Shown: positions 10,097 to 19,623, numbered from the stretch's first letter. The stretch: DNA of 53,990 nt from an uncultured Eubacterium sp. (GCA_947385875.1 CANDMV010000006.1:1-53990), one strand, 5' to 3'. The notes: generated by a model from the letters alone, not told the origin. A program made the numbers and translations.

Positions 10097-11461
10097 CTAA
10101 TTAGGATTTATTTTTTTGCGGATTGTATCGATTAAATTGCGTGTTTCTGCTTTATTTTTATACTCTGCATCTATTTTTTCAATTCCGTGAATTATGGTTG
10201 AATGATCGCGGCCTCCTAAGACTTCACCTATAGATGCTAGAGAGGCGCTGGTCATATTTTTACAAAGATACATTGCAATCTGCCGCGGTCTTACAATATC
10301 GCTGCTGCGGGATTTTGAAATCAGCTGCTCAGGTGTTTTTTGAAAATGTTCTGATACAATTTCAATAATCAGCTGCGGAGTTACTTCCTTATGTAAATCT
10401 GGATTAATGATACTTTCCAGCTGTTCCTTTGCAGTTTCGATTGTAAGGTCTACGTGCGTCAGTCTTGAAAATGCCATCAATCTGTTTAATGCACCTTCAA
10501 GCTCACGGATATTCGATTTGATATTGGTTGCTATGTATTTGATAATCTCGTCATCCAGCTCGAAATCATCCATTTCATTTTTTTTGCGGAGTATTGCCAT
10601 TCGCGTCTCGTAATCAGGTGAACCTATATCGGCCATACAGCCCCACTGGAATCTTGAACGGAAGCGTTCTTCCAGAGTAGTCATTTCTTTTGGCGGTTTA
10701 TCACTTGAGATTACGATCTGCTTGCCAGAATTATATAAAGCGTTAAATGTATTAAAAAATTCTTCCTGCGTCCGGTCTTTTCCTATTACGAACTGAATAT
10801 CATCTATTAGAAGCACATCTACGTTTCGATATTTGTCACGCATAGCATTAATTTGAGAATTACTGCCGTTACGGATTGCATCGATAACTTCATTTGTAAA
10901 TGTCTCAGATGTAACATATTGTATTTTCAGATCCGGATGATTGGCAATGATATGGTGCGCAATGGAATGCATCAAGTGAGTCTTGCCTAACCCAACGCCG
11001 CCCCATAAAAAAAGCGGATTGAATTTTTTTTCCGGATTAGCGGCTTCTTCTGCTACTACCAGTGAAATTGTATGAGCAAGCTTGTTATTGTTGCCCACGA
11101 CAAAAGTATCAAAAGTATAATTAGGATTGAGGTCGTAATTTTCTTTAGGAACAGAATCATCCTGCATTGCAATCGATTTTGCAGGTTTGGGTTTGATTTT
11201 TTTTGCATCCTCTGGAAGGATAAATTCTACTTCATAGTCAATGCCTGTCATCTCTGCGATTACAATTTTAAGTGGAGTCAGATATTTTTTTGTAATGTAA
11301 TTTAATGCAATCTGCTCCGGAGGAACAAGCACATACAGCTTATTACCATCAATTTGGCATATTTCCAGAGGCTTAATCCAGGAGTTATATAGAACATTAG
11401 TAAGTCCATATTCATTTTTTACCGCTAAAAGTATATCTTGCCATTTTTCCTCAACTAACAT
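10097..11461 (-). CDS. dnaA: Chromosomal replication initiator DnaA
   Basis: DnaA (454 residues) binds DnaA boxes and opens the origin in its ATP form. Domain I is residues 1 to about 85 (WQDILLAV, LYNSWIKPL). A short linker leads to the AAA+ domain III, with Walker A GGVGLGKTHLM and Walker B VLLIDDIQF. Domain IV ends with the DNA-binding helix-turn-helix, whose signature is GGRDHSTIIHG. The ATG is preceded by CGGAGAAA. DnaA boxes on both sides suggest autoregulation as well as origin function. Confidence 0.98.
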   Translation of the reverse strand: MLVEEKWQDILLAVKNEYGLTNVLYNSWIKPLEICQIDGNKLYVLVPPEQIALNYITKKYLTPLKIVIAEMTGIDYEVEFILPEDAKKIKPKPAKSIAMQDDSVPKENYDLNPNYTFDTFVVGNNNKLAHTISLVVAEEAANPEKKFNPLFLWGGVGLGKTHLMHSIAHHIIANHPDLKIQYVTSETFTNEVIDAIRNGSNSQINAMRDKYRNVDVLLIDDIQFVIGKDRTQEEFFNTFNALYNSGKQIVISSDKPPKEMTTLEERFRSRFQWGCMADIGSPDYETRMAILRKKNEMDDFELDDEIIKYIATNIKSNIRELEGALNRLMAFSRLTHVDLTIETAKEQLESIINPDLHKEVTPQLIIEIVSEHFQKTPEQLISKSRSSDIVRPRQIAMYLCKNMTSASLASIGEVLGGRDHSTIIHGIEKIDAEYKNKAETRNLIDTIRKKINPN

Positions 11462-11521
11462 ATCATTTTCTCCGTTATTTTTTTCACATTATAAAAAAGC
11501 AGATAAAGAACCACTATACCT

Positions 11522-11550
11522 ATAATAAACTAAAATGGCGAAATAAGCAA
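11522..11550 (-). promoter_or_regulatory. Candidate dnaA promoter
   Basis: On the minus strand TTGCTT (11545-11550) and TATTAT (11522-11527) are 17 nt apart and lie about 60 nt upstream of the dnaA start. The fit to the sigma-A consensus is fair. An 18-bp palindrome sits about 20 nt upstream of the -35 element. Confidence 0.5.
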
Positions 11551-11571
11551 TTAAAAAGTTTGAGGTTTAGG

Positions 11572-11589
11572 TCGTTAATTAATTAACGA
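11572..11589. promoter_or_regulatory. 18-bp perfect palindrome upstream of dnaA
   Basis: TCGTTAATTAATTAACGA is a perfect 18-bp palindrome just upstream of the candidate dnaA -35 element and next to the DnaA-box cluster. It is not a DnaA box and not a parS site. It could be an operator for a dimeric regulator, or part of the easily melted origin DNA. Confidence 0.45.
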
Positions 11590-11650
11590 ATTATTTTTTA
11601 TTATTTTGTTGATAATATGTCTGATATGACTGTATAAAAAAGAAAAAATG

Positions 11651-11850
11651 GTGGATAATGGCAGATCTGGCTGGGATAATTGTCCTATTTTTTGTTTTTT
11701 TGAGAGATCGAAAGTGAGTTATCCACAGTTATCCACCTTTATGAAAGCCTTTAAAATCAACGCTTTGGGGAAAAACAGTTAAATTTATGTGGATAAATAT
11801 GTGCATAAGTCTGGGCCTTTAGGGGATATGTGGATAACTTTTATGGATAA
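11651..11850. other. oriC part 2: DnaA-box cluster upstream of dnaA, with AT-rich flank
   Basis: In the 577-nt dnaA-rpmH spacer there are perfect boxes TTATCCACA (11719-11727), TGTGGATAA (11788-11796 and 11829-11837) and TTATGCACA on the minus strand (11800-11808). Near matches occur at 11651-11659, 11729-11737 and 11842-11850. A very AT-rich run (about 11905-11940) follows and could be the unwinding element. The divergence of dnaA and rpmH here fits the leading-strand switch at an origin. Confidence 0.85.
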
Positions 11851-11947
11851 GCTGGATGCTGGGGAATAGGAGCTGTTTTAGTGTAACACTCTATCTGAAC
11901 GATTCCCAATATTTATTTAAAAAAATTATAAATAATAAGGATTTTCC

Positions 11948-11975
11948 TTGACTTGCGCATCTTTTTTGATATAAT
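11948..11975 (+). promoter_or_regulatory. rpmH promoter
   Basis: TTGACT (11948-11953), a 16-nt spacer and TATAAT (11970-11975) form a strong sigma-A promoter about 65 nt upstream of the rpmH start. It probably drives the rpmH-rnpA-yidD-yidC-jag run. Confidence 0.8.
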
Positions 11976-12038
11976 TGTAATGGTATTTTTTCAATATCAA
12001 TATTGAGTGTAAAGTATAACAGAGGAGGTGTATATGAT

Positions 12039-12173
12039 ATGAAGATGACGTATCAGCCAAATAAGAGACATAGATCAAAAGTACACGGTTTCAGAAAAAG
12101 GATGCGTACAGCAAGCGGAAGAAAAGTATTGGCTGCAAGAAGGTTAAAAGGAAGAAAGAGATTATCAGCATAG
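12039..12173 (+). CDS. rpmH: 50S ribosomal protein L34
   Basis: The ATG at 12039 opens a 44-codon reading frame beginning [18 protein letters not shown] and ending GRKRLSA. This is the typical length and very basic sequence of ribosomal protein L34. AGAGGAGG lies about 10 nt upstream. An ATG six nt earlier runs straight into a stop and is not used. Just after the stop, a short stem with GGCCACA and TTGTGGTC arms before TTTCTTCTT (12174-12200) may be a weak terminator that lowers read-through into rnpA. Confidence 0.97.
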   Translation: MKMTYQPNKRHRSKVHGFRKRMRTASGRKVLAARRLKGRKRLSA

Positions 12174-12289
12174 GCCACATCTTTTGTGGTCTTTCTTCTT
12201 ATATATAGCGGTTATTTTTTAAAACAAGATTAGATTTGAAAAAATTCCTTAAAAATAACCGTTTATATTGTAAAAGGGGCAAAGAAATT

Positions 12290-12625
12290 ATGAGATTTTC
12301 TGAGTCACTGAAAAAAAACTCTGATTTTCAGAAAGTGTACTGTAAAGGAAAGTCCTATGCAAACCGTTATCTGGTAATGTATGTACTTAATAATGAAACC
12401 GAACATAACAGAATAGGAATTTCTGTTAGTAAGAAGGTAGGCAACAGTGTTGTCAGGCATCGTATAAAGCGCTTGGTTAAGGAAGCATATAGACTACATG
12501 AGGACATGTTTAATAGTGGTTTAGACATCGTAGTCATCGCAAGAAAGTCGGCAGATGAAATCTCTTATCGGGAAGCTGAGAGCGCTCTGCTGCATCTTGG
12601 AGGTCTTCAGCATATTTTAAAATAA
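12290..12625 (+). CDS. rnpA: Ribonuclease P protein component
   Basis: RnpA is the protein cofactor of RNase P, which trims tRNA 5' leaders. The 111-residue protein starts MRFSESLKKNSDFQKVY and contains the conserved RNR-type helix segment KVGNSVVRHRIKRLVKEAYR that contacts RNase P RNA. I prefer the ATG at 12290 over an upstream in-frame start at 12236, because the family begins at this point and the extra 18 residues look unrelated. It lies 117 nt after rpmH and 20 nt before yidD. Confidence 0.95.
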   Translation: MRFSESLKKNSDFQKVYCKGKSYANRYLVMYVLNNETEHNRIGISVSKKVGNSVVRHRIKRLVKEAYRLHEDMFNSGLDIVVIARKSADEISYREAESALLHLGGLQHILK

Positions 12626-12645
12626 AAAAAGAAGATGGAATAAAA

Positions 12646-12855
12646 GTGAAAAGAATAATGATCTTGTGTATCAGATTTTATAAAAGGTACTTATCCCCAT
12701 TGAAAACAGTGAAATGTCCTTATATTCCTTCATGTTCGGATTATGCGATCGAAGCTATATCAAAGCATGGGCCGATCAAGGGAGGATTTTTGGCATGTTG
12801 GCGTATACTGCGCTGCAATCCTTTTTCGAAGGGTGGATTTGATCCTGTTCCATAA
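12646..12855 (+). CDS. yidD: Membrane protein insertion efficiency factor YidD
   Basis: This small 69-residue protein has the full YidD signature: an amphipathic N-terminal helix (ILCIRFYKRYLSP) and a cysteine-rich core (CPYIPSCSDYA, GGFLACWRILRCNPFSKGGFDPVP). It acts at the inner face of the membrane, helping YidC/Sec insertion. It starts with GTG at 12646; the nearest ATG upstream ends after one codon. It lies 20 nt behind rnpA and 12 nt before yidC. Confidence 0.95.
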   Translation: MKRIMILCIRFYKRYLSPLKTVKCPYIPSCSDYAIEAISKHGPIKGGFLACWRILRCNPFSKGGFDPVP

Positions 12856-12867
12856 GGAGGTATTTAA

Positions 12868-14136
12868 TTGACTACGATCATGCTGACACAATATTCAGGG
12901 GCTATTTTAGGACCGATTGCCAAGCTGTTAGGATGGATCATGAACTGGATTTATCTATTGTTACAAATGCTTGGGATCGAGAATATTGGTCTCACTATTA
13001 TTGTATTAACAATTTTGATTTATATGTGTATGCTGCCGCTGACAATTCGAACACAGAAGTTTTCAAAGCTGCAGCAGAGAATGCAGCCTGAAATAAAAGC
13101 GATTCAGGATAAATATAAGGGACGAAGAGACCAGGAGTCCCAGATGGCAATGAATGAAGAAACTCAGGCACTGTATGCAAAATACGGTATATCTCCAACA
13201 GGAACCTGTCTGCCAATGCTCCTGCAGATGCCGGTATTTTTGGCATTGTACCGTTTGGTTTATAATGTGCCTGCTTATGTGTCTAGCGTGAAATCTGCTT
13301 TTGACGGAATAGTAGAAGGCATCATAAGTACTCCAGGGTATCAGGATACTTTGGACAAGTTTGTAGAAACCGCAAAACTGACAGCAGTACGTGCAGATTT
13401 TCATCATGAAGATCTCTTGGTAGTGAAGAATTATATCGTAGATACAGTTTATAAAATGTCAACTTCAGCCTGGGATACTTTAAGAGATGCTTTTCCGAAT
13501 TTGATTGACGTGATTGATTCTACAGAAGCTCATTTGAATCATATAAATTACTTTTTAGGGATGAATATATCGGATTCTCCTTTTGCTATTATTACGAATA
13601 GTATGGCATCTCATTCTTATTTACTTGTATTTTTAGCTCTGATGGTGCCAATTACTTCTTATGCGTCTCAGATGCTTAATGTCAAGCTGATGCCGCAGGC
13701 AGATACAGATCCAGACAGTGCTATGTCAAAACAGTTAAAGACTATGAATTATACAATGCCTCTGTTTTCTCTTGTATTATGTTTTACAGTTCCAGTCGGA
13801 CTTGGTATTTATTGGATCTTTAGTTCTCTGACAAGAGGCGTACAGCAGTATTTTGTAAATAAACATATTCAGAATCTGGATTTGGACGATGTGATTGCGA
13901 AAAATGTAGAAAAACGCAAGAAGAAACTGGAAAAAATGGGTATTGATGAAAATCAGATACGTAGTGCAGCACGGATGAACACGAAGAGCAGCGTTCAGAT
14001 GTCGTCTTCTATGACGAAGGAAGAAAGAGAGTCAAAGCTTGATAAAGCATATTCTTATAGAAAAACAGCCAACCCGAACAGCTTAACAGCAAAAGCGAAT
14101 TTAGTAAAGGATTTTAACGAGAGAAATAATAAATAA
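12868..14136 (+). CDS. yidC: Membrane protein insertase YidC/Oxa1 family
   Basis: This 422-residue insertase helps fold and insert membrane proteins. It starts with TTG at 12868 behind a strong AAGGAGG. Transmembrane segments are visible at about residues 33-57 (IGLTIIVLTILIYMCML), 110-135, 245-265 and 290-320. The cytoplasmic coiled hairpin (KLQQRMQPEIKAIQDKY) follows the first segment. An extended segment of roughly 80 residues lies between the first helices and the SHSYLLVFLALMVP helix. The basic C-terminal tail (EKRKKKLEKMG) is typical of Gram-positive paralogues that bind ribosomes. The large periplasmic domain of proteobacterial YidC is absent, as expected. Confidence 0.95.
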   Translation: MTTIMLTQYSGAILGPIAKLLGWIMNWIYLLLQMLGIENIGLTIIVLTILIYMCMLPLTIRTQKFSKLQQRMQPEIKAIQDKYKGRRDQESQMAMNEETQALYAKYGISPTGTCLPMLLQMPVFLALYRLVYNVPAYVSSVKSAFDGIVEGIISTPGYQDTLDKFVETAKLTAVRADFHHEDLLVVKNYIVDTVYKMSTSAWDTLRDAFPNLIDVIDSTEAHLNHINYFLGMNISDSPFAIITNSMASHSYLLVFLALMVPITSYASQMLNVKLMPQADTDPDSAMSKQLKTMNYTMPLFSLVLCFTVPVGLGIYWIFSSLTRGVQQYFVNKHIQNLDLDDVIAKNVEKRKKKLEKMGIDENQIRSAARMNTKSSVQMSSSMTKEERESKLDKAYSYRKTANPNSLTAKANLVKDFNERNNK

Positions 14137-14151
14137 GGGAGAGGTTATGTG

Positions 14152-14778
14152 ATGGAGTTTATTGAAGTAAGTGCTAAGACAGTTAATGATGCGATTACAG
14201 AAGCTCTGGTGAAGCTGGAAGTAACGAGTGACCAGCTTGAGTATGAAGTAGTAAGTGAAGGAAGTACAGGATTTTTAGGATTTGGCAGTAAACCAGCGGT
14301 TATTAAAGCACGTAAGAAATTTTCTGTAGAAGATTGTGTGAAAGACTTTTTGAATCGTGTATTTGAAGCGATGGATATGGAAGTAGAGATCATTTCGAAG
14401 TATGATGAAGAGAGCGGAATGGTTGAGGTAGAATTTAAAGGCAGTGAGATGGGTGTACTGATTGGAAAAAGGGGACAGACATTGGATTCCTTGCAGTATC
14501 TTACGAACTTGGCAATAAATAAACAGACAGATAAGTATGTAAAAGTAAAACTAGACACTGAAGACTATCGCAAGAGGAGAAAAGATACGCTGGAAAATCT
14601 GGCTAGGAATATTTCATATAAGGTAAAGAGGACAAAACGTCCAGTTGCTTTAGAACCTATGAATCCATTTGAACGTCGCGTGATTCATTCGGCTTTACAA
14701 AATGATCGGTTTGTTTCTACTCATAGTGAAGGGGAAGAGCCTTATCGGCATGTAGTTGTCACTTTAAAGAGAAATTAA
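14152..14778 (+). CDS. jag: RNA-binding protein Jag/KhpB
   Basis: The protein has 208 residues in three parts. The N-terminal Jag domain (MEFIEVSAKTVNDAITEAL through STGFLGFGSKPA) is followed by a KH domain with the GxxG-like loop LIGKRGQTLDSLQYL. An R3H domain carries the RPVALEPMNPFERRVIH motif and ends HVVVTLKRN. It is encoded after yidC as in Bacillus (SpoIIIJ-associated). GTG at 14149 directly precedes the ATG; the ATG at 14152 has better spacing from GGGAGAGG. In other Firmicutes KhpB binds many RNAs and influences cell shape. Confidence 0.93.
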   Translation: MEFIEVSAKTVNDAITEALVKLEVTSDQLEYEVVSEGSTGFLGFGSKPAVIKARKKFSVEDCVKDFLNRVFEAMDMEVEIISKYDEESGMVEVEFKGSEMGVLIGKRGQTLDSLQYLTNLAINKQTDKYVKVKLDTEDYRKRRKDTLENLARNISYKVKRTKRPVALEPMNPFERRVIHSALQNDRFVSTHSEGEEPYRHVVVTLKRN

Positions 14779-14871
14779 ATTTTATTTATGTTTAATATTT
14801 AATATATAGGCTTTTCTAAGTGATTATATAATGATTGTATTAAAAAAATGTTAGTTATATAAAATTGAAGA

Positions 14872-14909
14872 GACTGTGTTCAAATGATATTTTTGGACAC
14901 AGTTTTTTT
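14872..14909 (+). terminator. Rho-independent terminator after jag
   Basis: A 12-bp stem (gactgtgttcaaa against tttggacacagt) is followed by seven T residues. It separates the rpmH-jag transcript from mnmE. Confidence 0.8.
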
Positions 14910-15000
14910 ACTTTGAAAGTCCCATCGCGGAGTGATATAGATCTAGGGATATGCTTTAGTGAATTAGAGATATATATTTTGGAAAGGAATGGAATAAAAT

Positions 15001-16371
15001 ATGAAAACAGATACGATTGCTGCGATTGCCACAGCAATGACAAGCGCTGGAATTGGAATTATTAGGATAAGTGGTGAGCAGGCTGTTACAGTCGCTGATC
15101 GTGTATTTCAAGCAAAGAATAGGAAGTGTTTAAAAGATGCTGATTCTCATACAATTCATTATGGAACTATTGTAGATCATGAGACAGTAATAGATGAAGT
15201 AATTGTTCTGCTGATGAAGTCGCCAAATAGCTATACCAGAGAGGATACAGTAGAGATTGACTGTCACGGGGGCGTCTTAGTCATGCAGAAGATTTTGGAG
15301 ACAGTTGTAAAAAATGGAGCAAGGCTGGCAGAACCTGGTGAATTTACAAAGCGTGCTTTTTTGAATGGGAGGATAGACTTGACGCAGGCTGAGTCAGTGA
15401 TTGATCTTATTAATTCTAAAAATGATTTTGCGTGGAAGAGTTCGATTAGTCAGTTAGACGGATCTTTACTGCATAAGATAAAAAATCTTCGTGAGATAAT
15501 CGTCCATGAGACAGCATTTATTGAATCTGCAATAGATGATCCAGAACACTATTCATTAGATAACTATGGTAAAAAATTATATCAAATTATAATAAATCTT
15601 GAAAACGAAATTCAGCATCTGCTGGATACGGCAGACAATGGAAGAATACTAAAAGAAGGAATTAATACTGTAATTGTAGGAAAACCGAATGTCGGAAAAT
15701 CATCTTTATTGAATGCATTGGTTGGATCAGATCGGGCTATTGTTACAGATATAGCTGGAACAACTAGAGATGTAATAGAAGAACATATAAATTTGAATGG
15801 TATCAGTTTGAATGTGATTGATACTGCTGGGATCAGGAAAACGAATGATGTCGTGGAAAAAGTCGGCGTAGATAAAGCGAAAGAGTATTTGAAGGGGGCA
15901 GATTTGGTTTTGTATGTGATCGATTGTTCGAATGAATTAAGTGAAGAAGATCATAAAATTGCGAATATGATTGTGGATAAAAATGTGATTGTGTTGATGA
16001 ATAAGTCGGATTTGCAAAAGAAGGTGGAGAGGAAAGATCTGAGTCATACGTCTGAGCATATTATATCCATATCTGCTAAAGAGGCTGATGGTATTGATGA
16101 ATTGACAGAGATGATTTGCAGTATGTTTTTGAATGGGAAGATTTCATTTAATGATGAAATCGTGATTACAAATATGAGGCATAAAAAGGAGCTTCTTAAT
16201 GCTTTAGAGAGTCTGAAGCTGGTAGAAGAAAGTATTGAAGGAAATATGCCGGAGGATTTCTATTCTATTGATTTAATGAATGCTTATGAATCACTGGGAA
16301 ATATTATAGGTGAGACGTTGGAAGATGATCTGGCTGATGAGATCTTCTCAAAATTTTGTATGGGAAAGTAG
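15001..16371 (+). CDS. mnmE: tRNA modification GTPase MnmE
   Basis: MnmE (456 residues) works with MnmG to add the carboxymethylaminomethyl group at U34 of certain tRNAs. The N-terminal tetrahydrofolate-binding domain begins TIAAIATAMTSAGIGIIRISG. The G domain shows G1 GKPNVGKS, G2 GTTRD, G3 DTAGIR and G4 NKSD. The C-terminal residues FCMGK form the conserved CxGK catalytic motif. The ATG follows GGAAAGGAATGG. mnmG lies 107 nt downstream. Confidence 0.97.
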   Translation: MKTDTIAAIATAMTSAGIGIIRISGEQAVTVADRVFQAKNRKCLKDADSHTIHYGTIVDHETVIDEVIVLLMKSPNSYTREDTVEIDCHGGVLVMQKILETVVKNGARLAEPGEFTKRAFLNGRIDLTQAESVIDLINSKNDFAWKSSISQLDGSLLHKIKNLREIIVHETAFIESAIDDPEHYSLDNYGKKLYQIIINLENEIQHLLDTADNGRILKEGINTVIVGKPNVGKSSLLNALVGSDRAIVTDIAGTTRDVIEEHINLNGISLNVIDTAGIRKTNDVVEKVGVDKAKEYLKGADLVLYVIDCSNELSEEDHKIANMIVDKNVIVLMNKSDLQKKVERKDLSHTSEHIISISAKEADGIDELTEMICSMFLNGKISFNDEIVITNMRHKKELLNALESLKLVEESIEGNMPEDFYSIDLMNAYESLGNIIGETLEDDLADEIFSKFCMGK

Positions 16372-16478
16372 CAATTTGTTATATTTGAATTATAAATTAA
16401 TAATGATTAAAGTGAGATTGGATTTTTGATATCCCGCGGCTTGCTGTGGGGTGTTCATTTTTATGGAGGTGTCTTGGG

Positions 16479-18446
16479 ATGAAATGTCCAGTGTGTGATA
16501 GAGAGATGGAGAGTAGTTTATCAGATCAGATGAGTCGTAATAAGCTGGAAGAAGAGTATGATGTTGTAGTTGTCGGCGCAGGTCATGCTGGCTGTGAAGC
16601 TGCTCTGGCTTGTGCCAGACTGGGGCTGGAGACTATTATATTTACAGTAAGTATAGATAGTATTGCGCTGATGCCATGTAATCCAAACATTGGCGGCAGT
16701 TCGAAAGGACATTTGGTTAGGGAGATTGATGCTCTTGGCGGACAAATGGGGATAAATATTGATAAGACATTTATACAGTCTAAGATGTTGAATAAATCAA
16801 AAGGGCCTGCAGTTCATTCGCTTCGTGCGCAGGCAGATAAGATGAATTATAGTATGGAGATGAGAAAGACATTACAGAGTACAGATCATCTTACAATTAA
16901 GCAGGCAGAAGTCTCAGAAATAGTGACGGAGTCTTATGGGGATAATGAATGTAAGATTATAGGAGCCAGGACGGTGTCAGGTGCAGTATATCATTGTCAG
17001 GCAGTTGTTTTATGTACTGGTACTTATTTGCGTGCTCGATGTCTGACTGGAGAGATGATATCTTATACTGGACCGAATGGATTGATGGCTGCTAACTATC
17101 TGACAGATTCTTTAATCGAGCATGGAATTGAGATGTTTCGTTTTAAGACTGGAACTCCAGCAAGAATGGACAGGCGTTCGATCGATTTTACAAAAATGCA
17201 GGAGCAGAAGGGAGATGAATATATAGTCCCATTTTCATTTACAACGAATCCAAATGATGTGCAGATTGATCAGGTTTCTTGCTGGCTGACTTATACAAAT
17301 GAAAAGACTCATGAGATTATACGTGCGAATCTGGACAGATCTCCGATTTATGCTGGAGTAATTGAAGGAACAGGGCCGAGATATTGTCCATCGATTGAAG
17401 ATAAAGTAGTGAAGTTTCCTGATAAAGACAGGCATCAGTTATTTATTGAGCCGGAGGGGATAAATACGAATGAAATGTATGTAGCTGGAATGTCCAGTTC
17501 TCTTCCTGAAGATGTGCAGCATGAAATGTATCGTACGGTACCGGGGCTGGAACATGCTAAGATTGTTAGAAATGCTTATGCTATAGAATATGACTGTATC
17601 AATCCAAACCAGCTTTATCCTACATTGGAGTTTAAGAAAATACATGGTCTGTTTAGTGGAGGACAGTTTAATGGAAGTTCTGGCTATGAAGAAGCAGCTG
17701 CTCAAGGGCTGATTGCTGGGATTAATGCAGCAAGAGAAATTATGGGAAAGGATGCATTGATTTTAGATCGATCAGAGGCTTATATTGGGGTGCTGATTGA
17801 CGATTTGGTTACAAAGGAAAATCATGAACCATATCGAATGATGACTTCCCGCGCAGAATATCGTCTGTTGCTGCGCCAGGATAATGCAGATCTTCGTCTT
17901 ACAAAAAAAGGATACGATGTTGGTCTGATTTCTCAGGAGAGATATGGCAGGGTGATAGAAAAACAAAAGATGATTCAGGAAGAAGTAGACCGTATCTCAC
18001 ATGTTGTAGTGGGTGCTAATCATAAAGTACAGGAACTTTTAAAAAGGTATAATAGTGTGTCTTTGAGTACTGGTTCTACTTTAGTAGAATTGATTCGCAG
18101 ACCAGAGCTTAGTTATGATTTATTAAAAGAAATTGATCCAGAACGTCCGAATCTGCCAGATGATGTATGTGAGCAGGTGAATATTAATGTGAAATATGAT
18201 GGATATATAAGGAGACAGATTAAGCAGGTTGAAAATTTTAAAAAGTTAGAAAATAAAAAGCTTGAAAAAGATTTTGACTATGATGCAGTATCTGGATTGA
18301 GAATTGAAGCGAAGCAGAAGCTGAAGCTGTATCGTCCAGTTTCGATTGGACAGGCTTCGAGAATTTCAGGTGTGTCACCGGCTGATCTATCTGTATTACT
18401 TGTATATTTAGAACAATATTATCGCAATAAATATGGTCAAGTATAA
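16479..18446 (+). CDS. mnmG: tRNA uridine 5-carboxymethylaminomethyl modification enzyme MnmG
   Basis: MnmG is the FAD/NADH-dependent partner of MnmE. The Rossmann FAD motif [14 protein letters not shown], the conserved [23 protein letters not shown] and the C-terminal Q-rich helical domain are all present. I choose the ATG at 16479 because GGAGGTG lies just upstream. This gives 655 residues, longer than the usual 620-630. The extra N-terminus reads [17 protein letters not shown], with a CxxC pair before the usual first strand. A GTG at 16446 also opens this frame but lies ahead of the ribosome binding site. A weak stem-loop with a cttg loop at about 16432-16451 lies in the mnmE-mnmG gap. Confidence 0.96.
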   Translation: MKCPVCDREMESSLSDQMSRNKLEEEYDVVVVGAGHAGCEAALACARLGLETIIFTVSIDSIALMPCNPNIGGSSKGHLVREIDALGGQMGINIDKTFIQSKMLNKSKGPAVHSLRAQADKMNYSMEMRKTLQSTDHLTIKQAEVSEIVTESYGDNECKIIGARTVSGAVYHCQAVVLCTGTYLRARCLTGEMISYTGPNGLMAANYLTDSLIEHGIEMFRFKTGTPARMDRRSIDFTKMQEQKGDEYIVPFSFTTNPNDVQIDQVSCWLTYTNEKTHEIIRANLDRSPIYAGVIEGTGPRYCPSIEDKVVKFPDKDRHQLFIEPEGINTNEMYVAGMSSSLPEDVQHEMYRTVPGLEHAKIVRNAYAIEYDCINPNQLYPTLEFKKIHGLFSGGQFNGSSGYEEAAAQGLIAGINAAREIMGKDALILDRSEAYIGVLIDDLVTKENHEPYRMMTSRAEYRLLLRQDNADLRLTKKGYDVGLISQERYGRVIEKQKMIQEEVDRISHVVVGANHKVQELLKRYNSVSLSTGSTLVELIRRPELSYDLLKEIDPERPNLPDDVCEQVNINVKYDGYIRRQIKQVENFKKLENKKLEKDFDYDAVSGLRIEAKQKLKLYRPVSIGQASRISGVSPADLSVLLVYLEQYYRNKYGQV

Positions 18447-18659
18447 GAGTAATGATTTGGATGTGTCATTATTTTGAAAAAGTATGCAAATCAAGGTGAA
18501 TATTTGATAAGACGGATTATTACAGTTAAGTTAAAGGTTTAATGTAACGGATTTCTTGGCAGCTATCGTTTACTGATTATAATCGCTTTACAATAGATTT
18601 ATAATAGCATTATAATAGAACAAAATTATAATAGAATTGAATTAGAAGAGAGGAGAGGT

Positions 18660-19385
18660 ATGGATTATAATTTTGAAAAGTTTAAAAATCAGGCTATCCA
18701 ATTAAAAATAACTCTAACAGATGAGATAAGTAATAAATTATTAATTTATTATAAAACATTAATTGAGTACAATCAAGTTATGAATCTTACAGCTATTACT
18801 GAATTTGATGAAGTATTCGAAAAGCATTTTTTGGACAGCATTGTGCTGGCAGATTATATAGATCTAAATAGAAGAATAAAATTGATTGATGTTGGTACGG
18901 GGGCTGGATTTCCTGGAATACCATTAAAAATATTTTTTCCAGATTTGAACATACTACTTGTTGATTCATTGAATAAGAGAGTGAAATTTTTAAATGAAGT
19001 TATATTGAGATTAGAACTAAAAAATATAACTGCTGTGCATGGTAGGGCAGAGGAGTTAGCAAGAAAAAAAGAATATCGTAATCAGTTTGATTTATGTGTA
19101 TCTAGAGCAGTTGCAAATTTATCGTGTTTAAGTGAATATTGTATTCCGTTTGTTAAGAAAGGAGGAATATTTGCTGCATATAAATCTATCGATATTGACG
19201 AGGAAATAGACAATTCGAAAAATGCAATCTGTATGTTGGGAGGAAAGCTGAAGTCTGTAAATAAATTTCAATTACCAGATACAGAATATTATCGTTCCAT
19301 TGTAATGATTGAGAATGTGGAGGAACATACATCAAAAAAATATCCTAGGAGGGCGGGAATTCCGAATAAGCAGCCGCTGAAGTAA
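18660..19385 (+). CDS. rsmG: 16S rRNA (guanine527-N7)-methyltransferase RsmG
   Basis: RsmG methylates G527 of 16S rRNA using S-adenosylmethionine. The 241-residue protein shows the family start YNQVMNLTAITEFDEVFEKHFLDS, SAM motif I IDVGTGAGFPGIPLKI, and FDLCVSRAVANLS. AGAGAGGAGAGG precedes the ATG. It is the last gene of the classical mnmE-mnmG-rsmG run; the noc gene that follows in Bacillus is absent. Confidence 0.95.
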   Translation: MDYNFEKFKNQAIQLKITLTDEISNKLLIYYKTLIEYNQVMNLTAITEFDEVFEKHFLDSIVLADYIDLNRRIKLIDVGTGAGFPGIPLKIFFPDLNILLVDSLNKRVKFLNEVILRLELKNITAVHGRAEELARKKEYRNQFDLCVSRAVANLSCLSEYCIPFVKKGGIFAAYKSIDIDEEIDNSKNAICMLGGKLKSVNKFQLPDTEYYRSIVMIENVEEHTSKKYPRRAGIPNKQPLK

Positions 19386-19451
19386 GAATTTTATAAAGAA
19401 TTAGAATAATAAATAAGGCTGGTATATTTAATGTATAATCAGTAATGTAAT

Positions 19452-19623
19452 ACTAGAGCGTGTTTGAAAATTCATTCCCGCGATCTGCACTCCCCACTTT
19501 GCGGATCATTCATCCCAAATTTAATCAACATAGCCCGCTATGCCTCATAAATTTGGGATAAATTCTCCATATCATGCCCTGTGGGTACATCTCACGGAAA
19601 GCATTTTTCAAACACGCTCTAGT
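19452..19623. repeat. Palindromic repeat family 1, intact copy (MITE-like)
   Basis: A 172-bp element with 19-bp perfect terminal inverted repeats, actagagcgtgtttgaaaa (19452-19470) and its complement (19605-19623). An inner stem is atcccaaattta/taaatttgggat around a tagcccgcta core, so nearly the whole element can fold into one hairpin. It has no coding capacity. It fills half of the 337-nt gap between rsmG and the convergent hydrolase gene; I see nothing else there. Confidence 0.85.
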
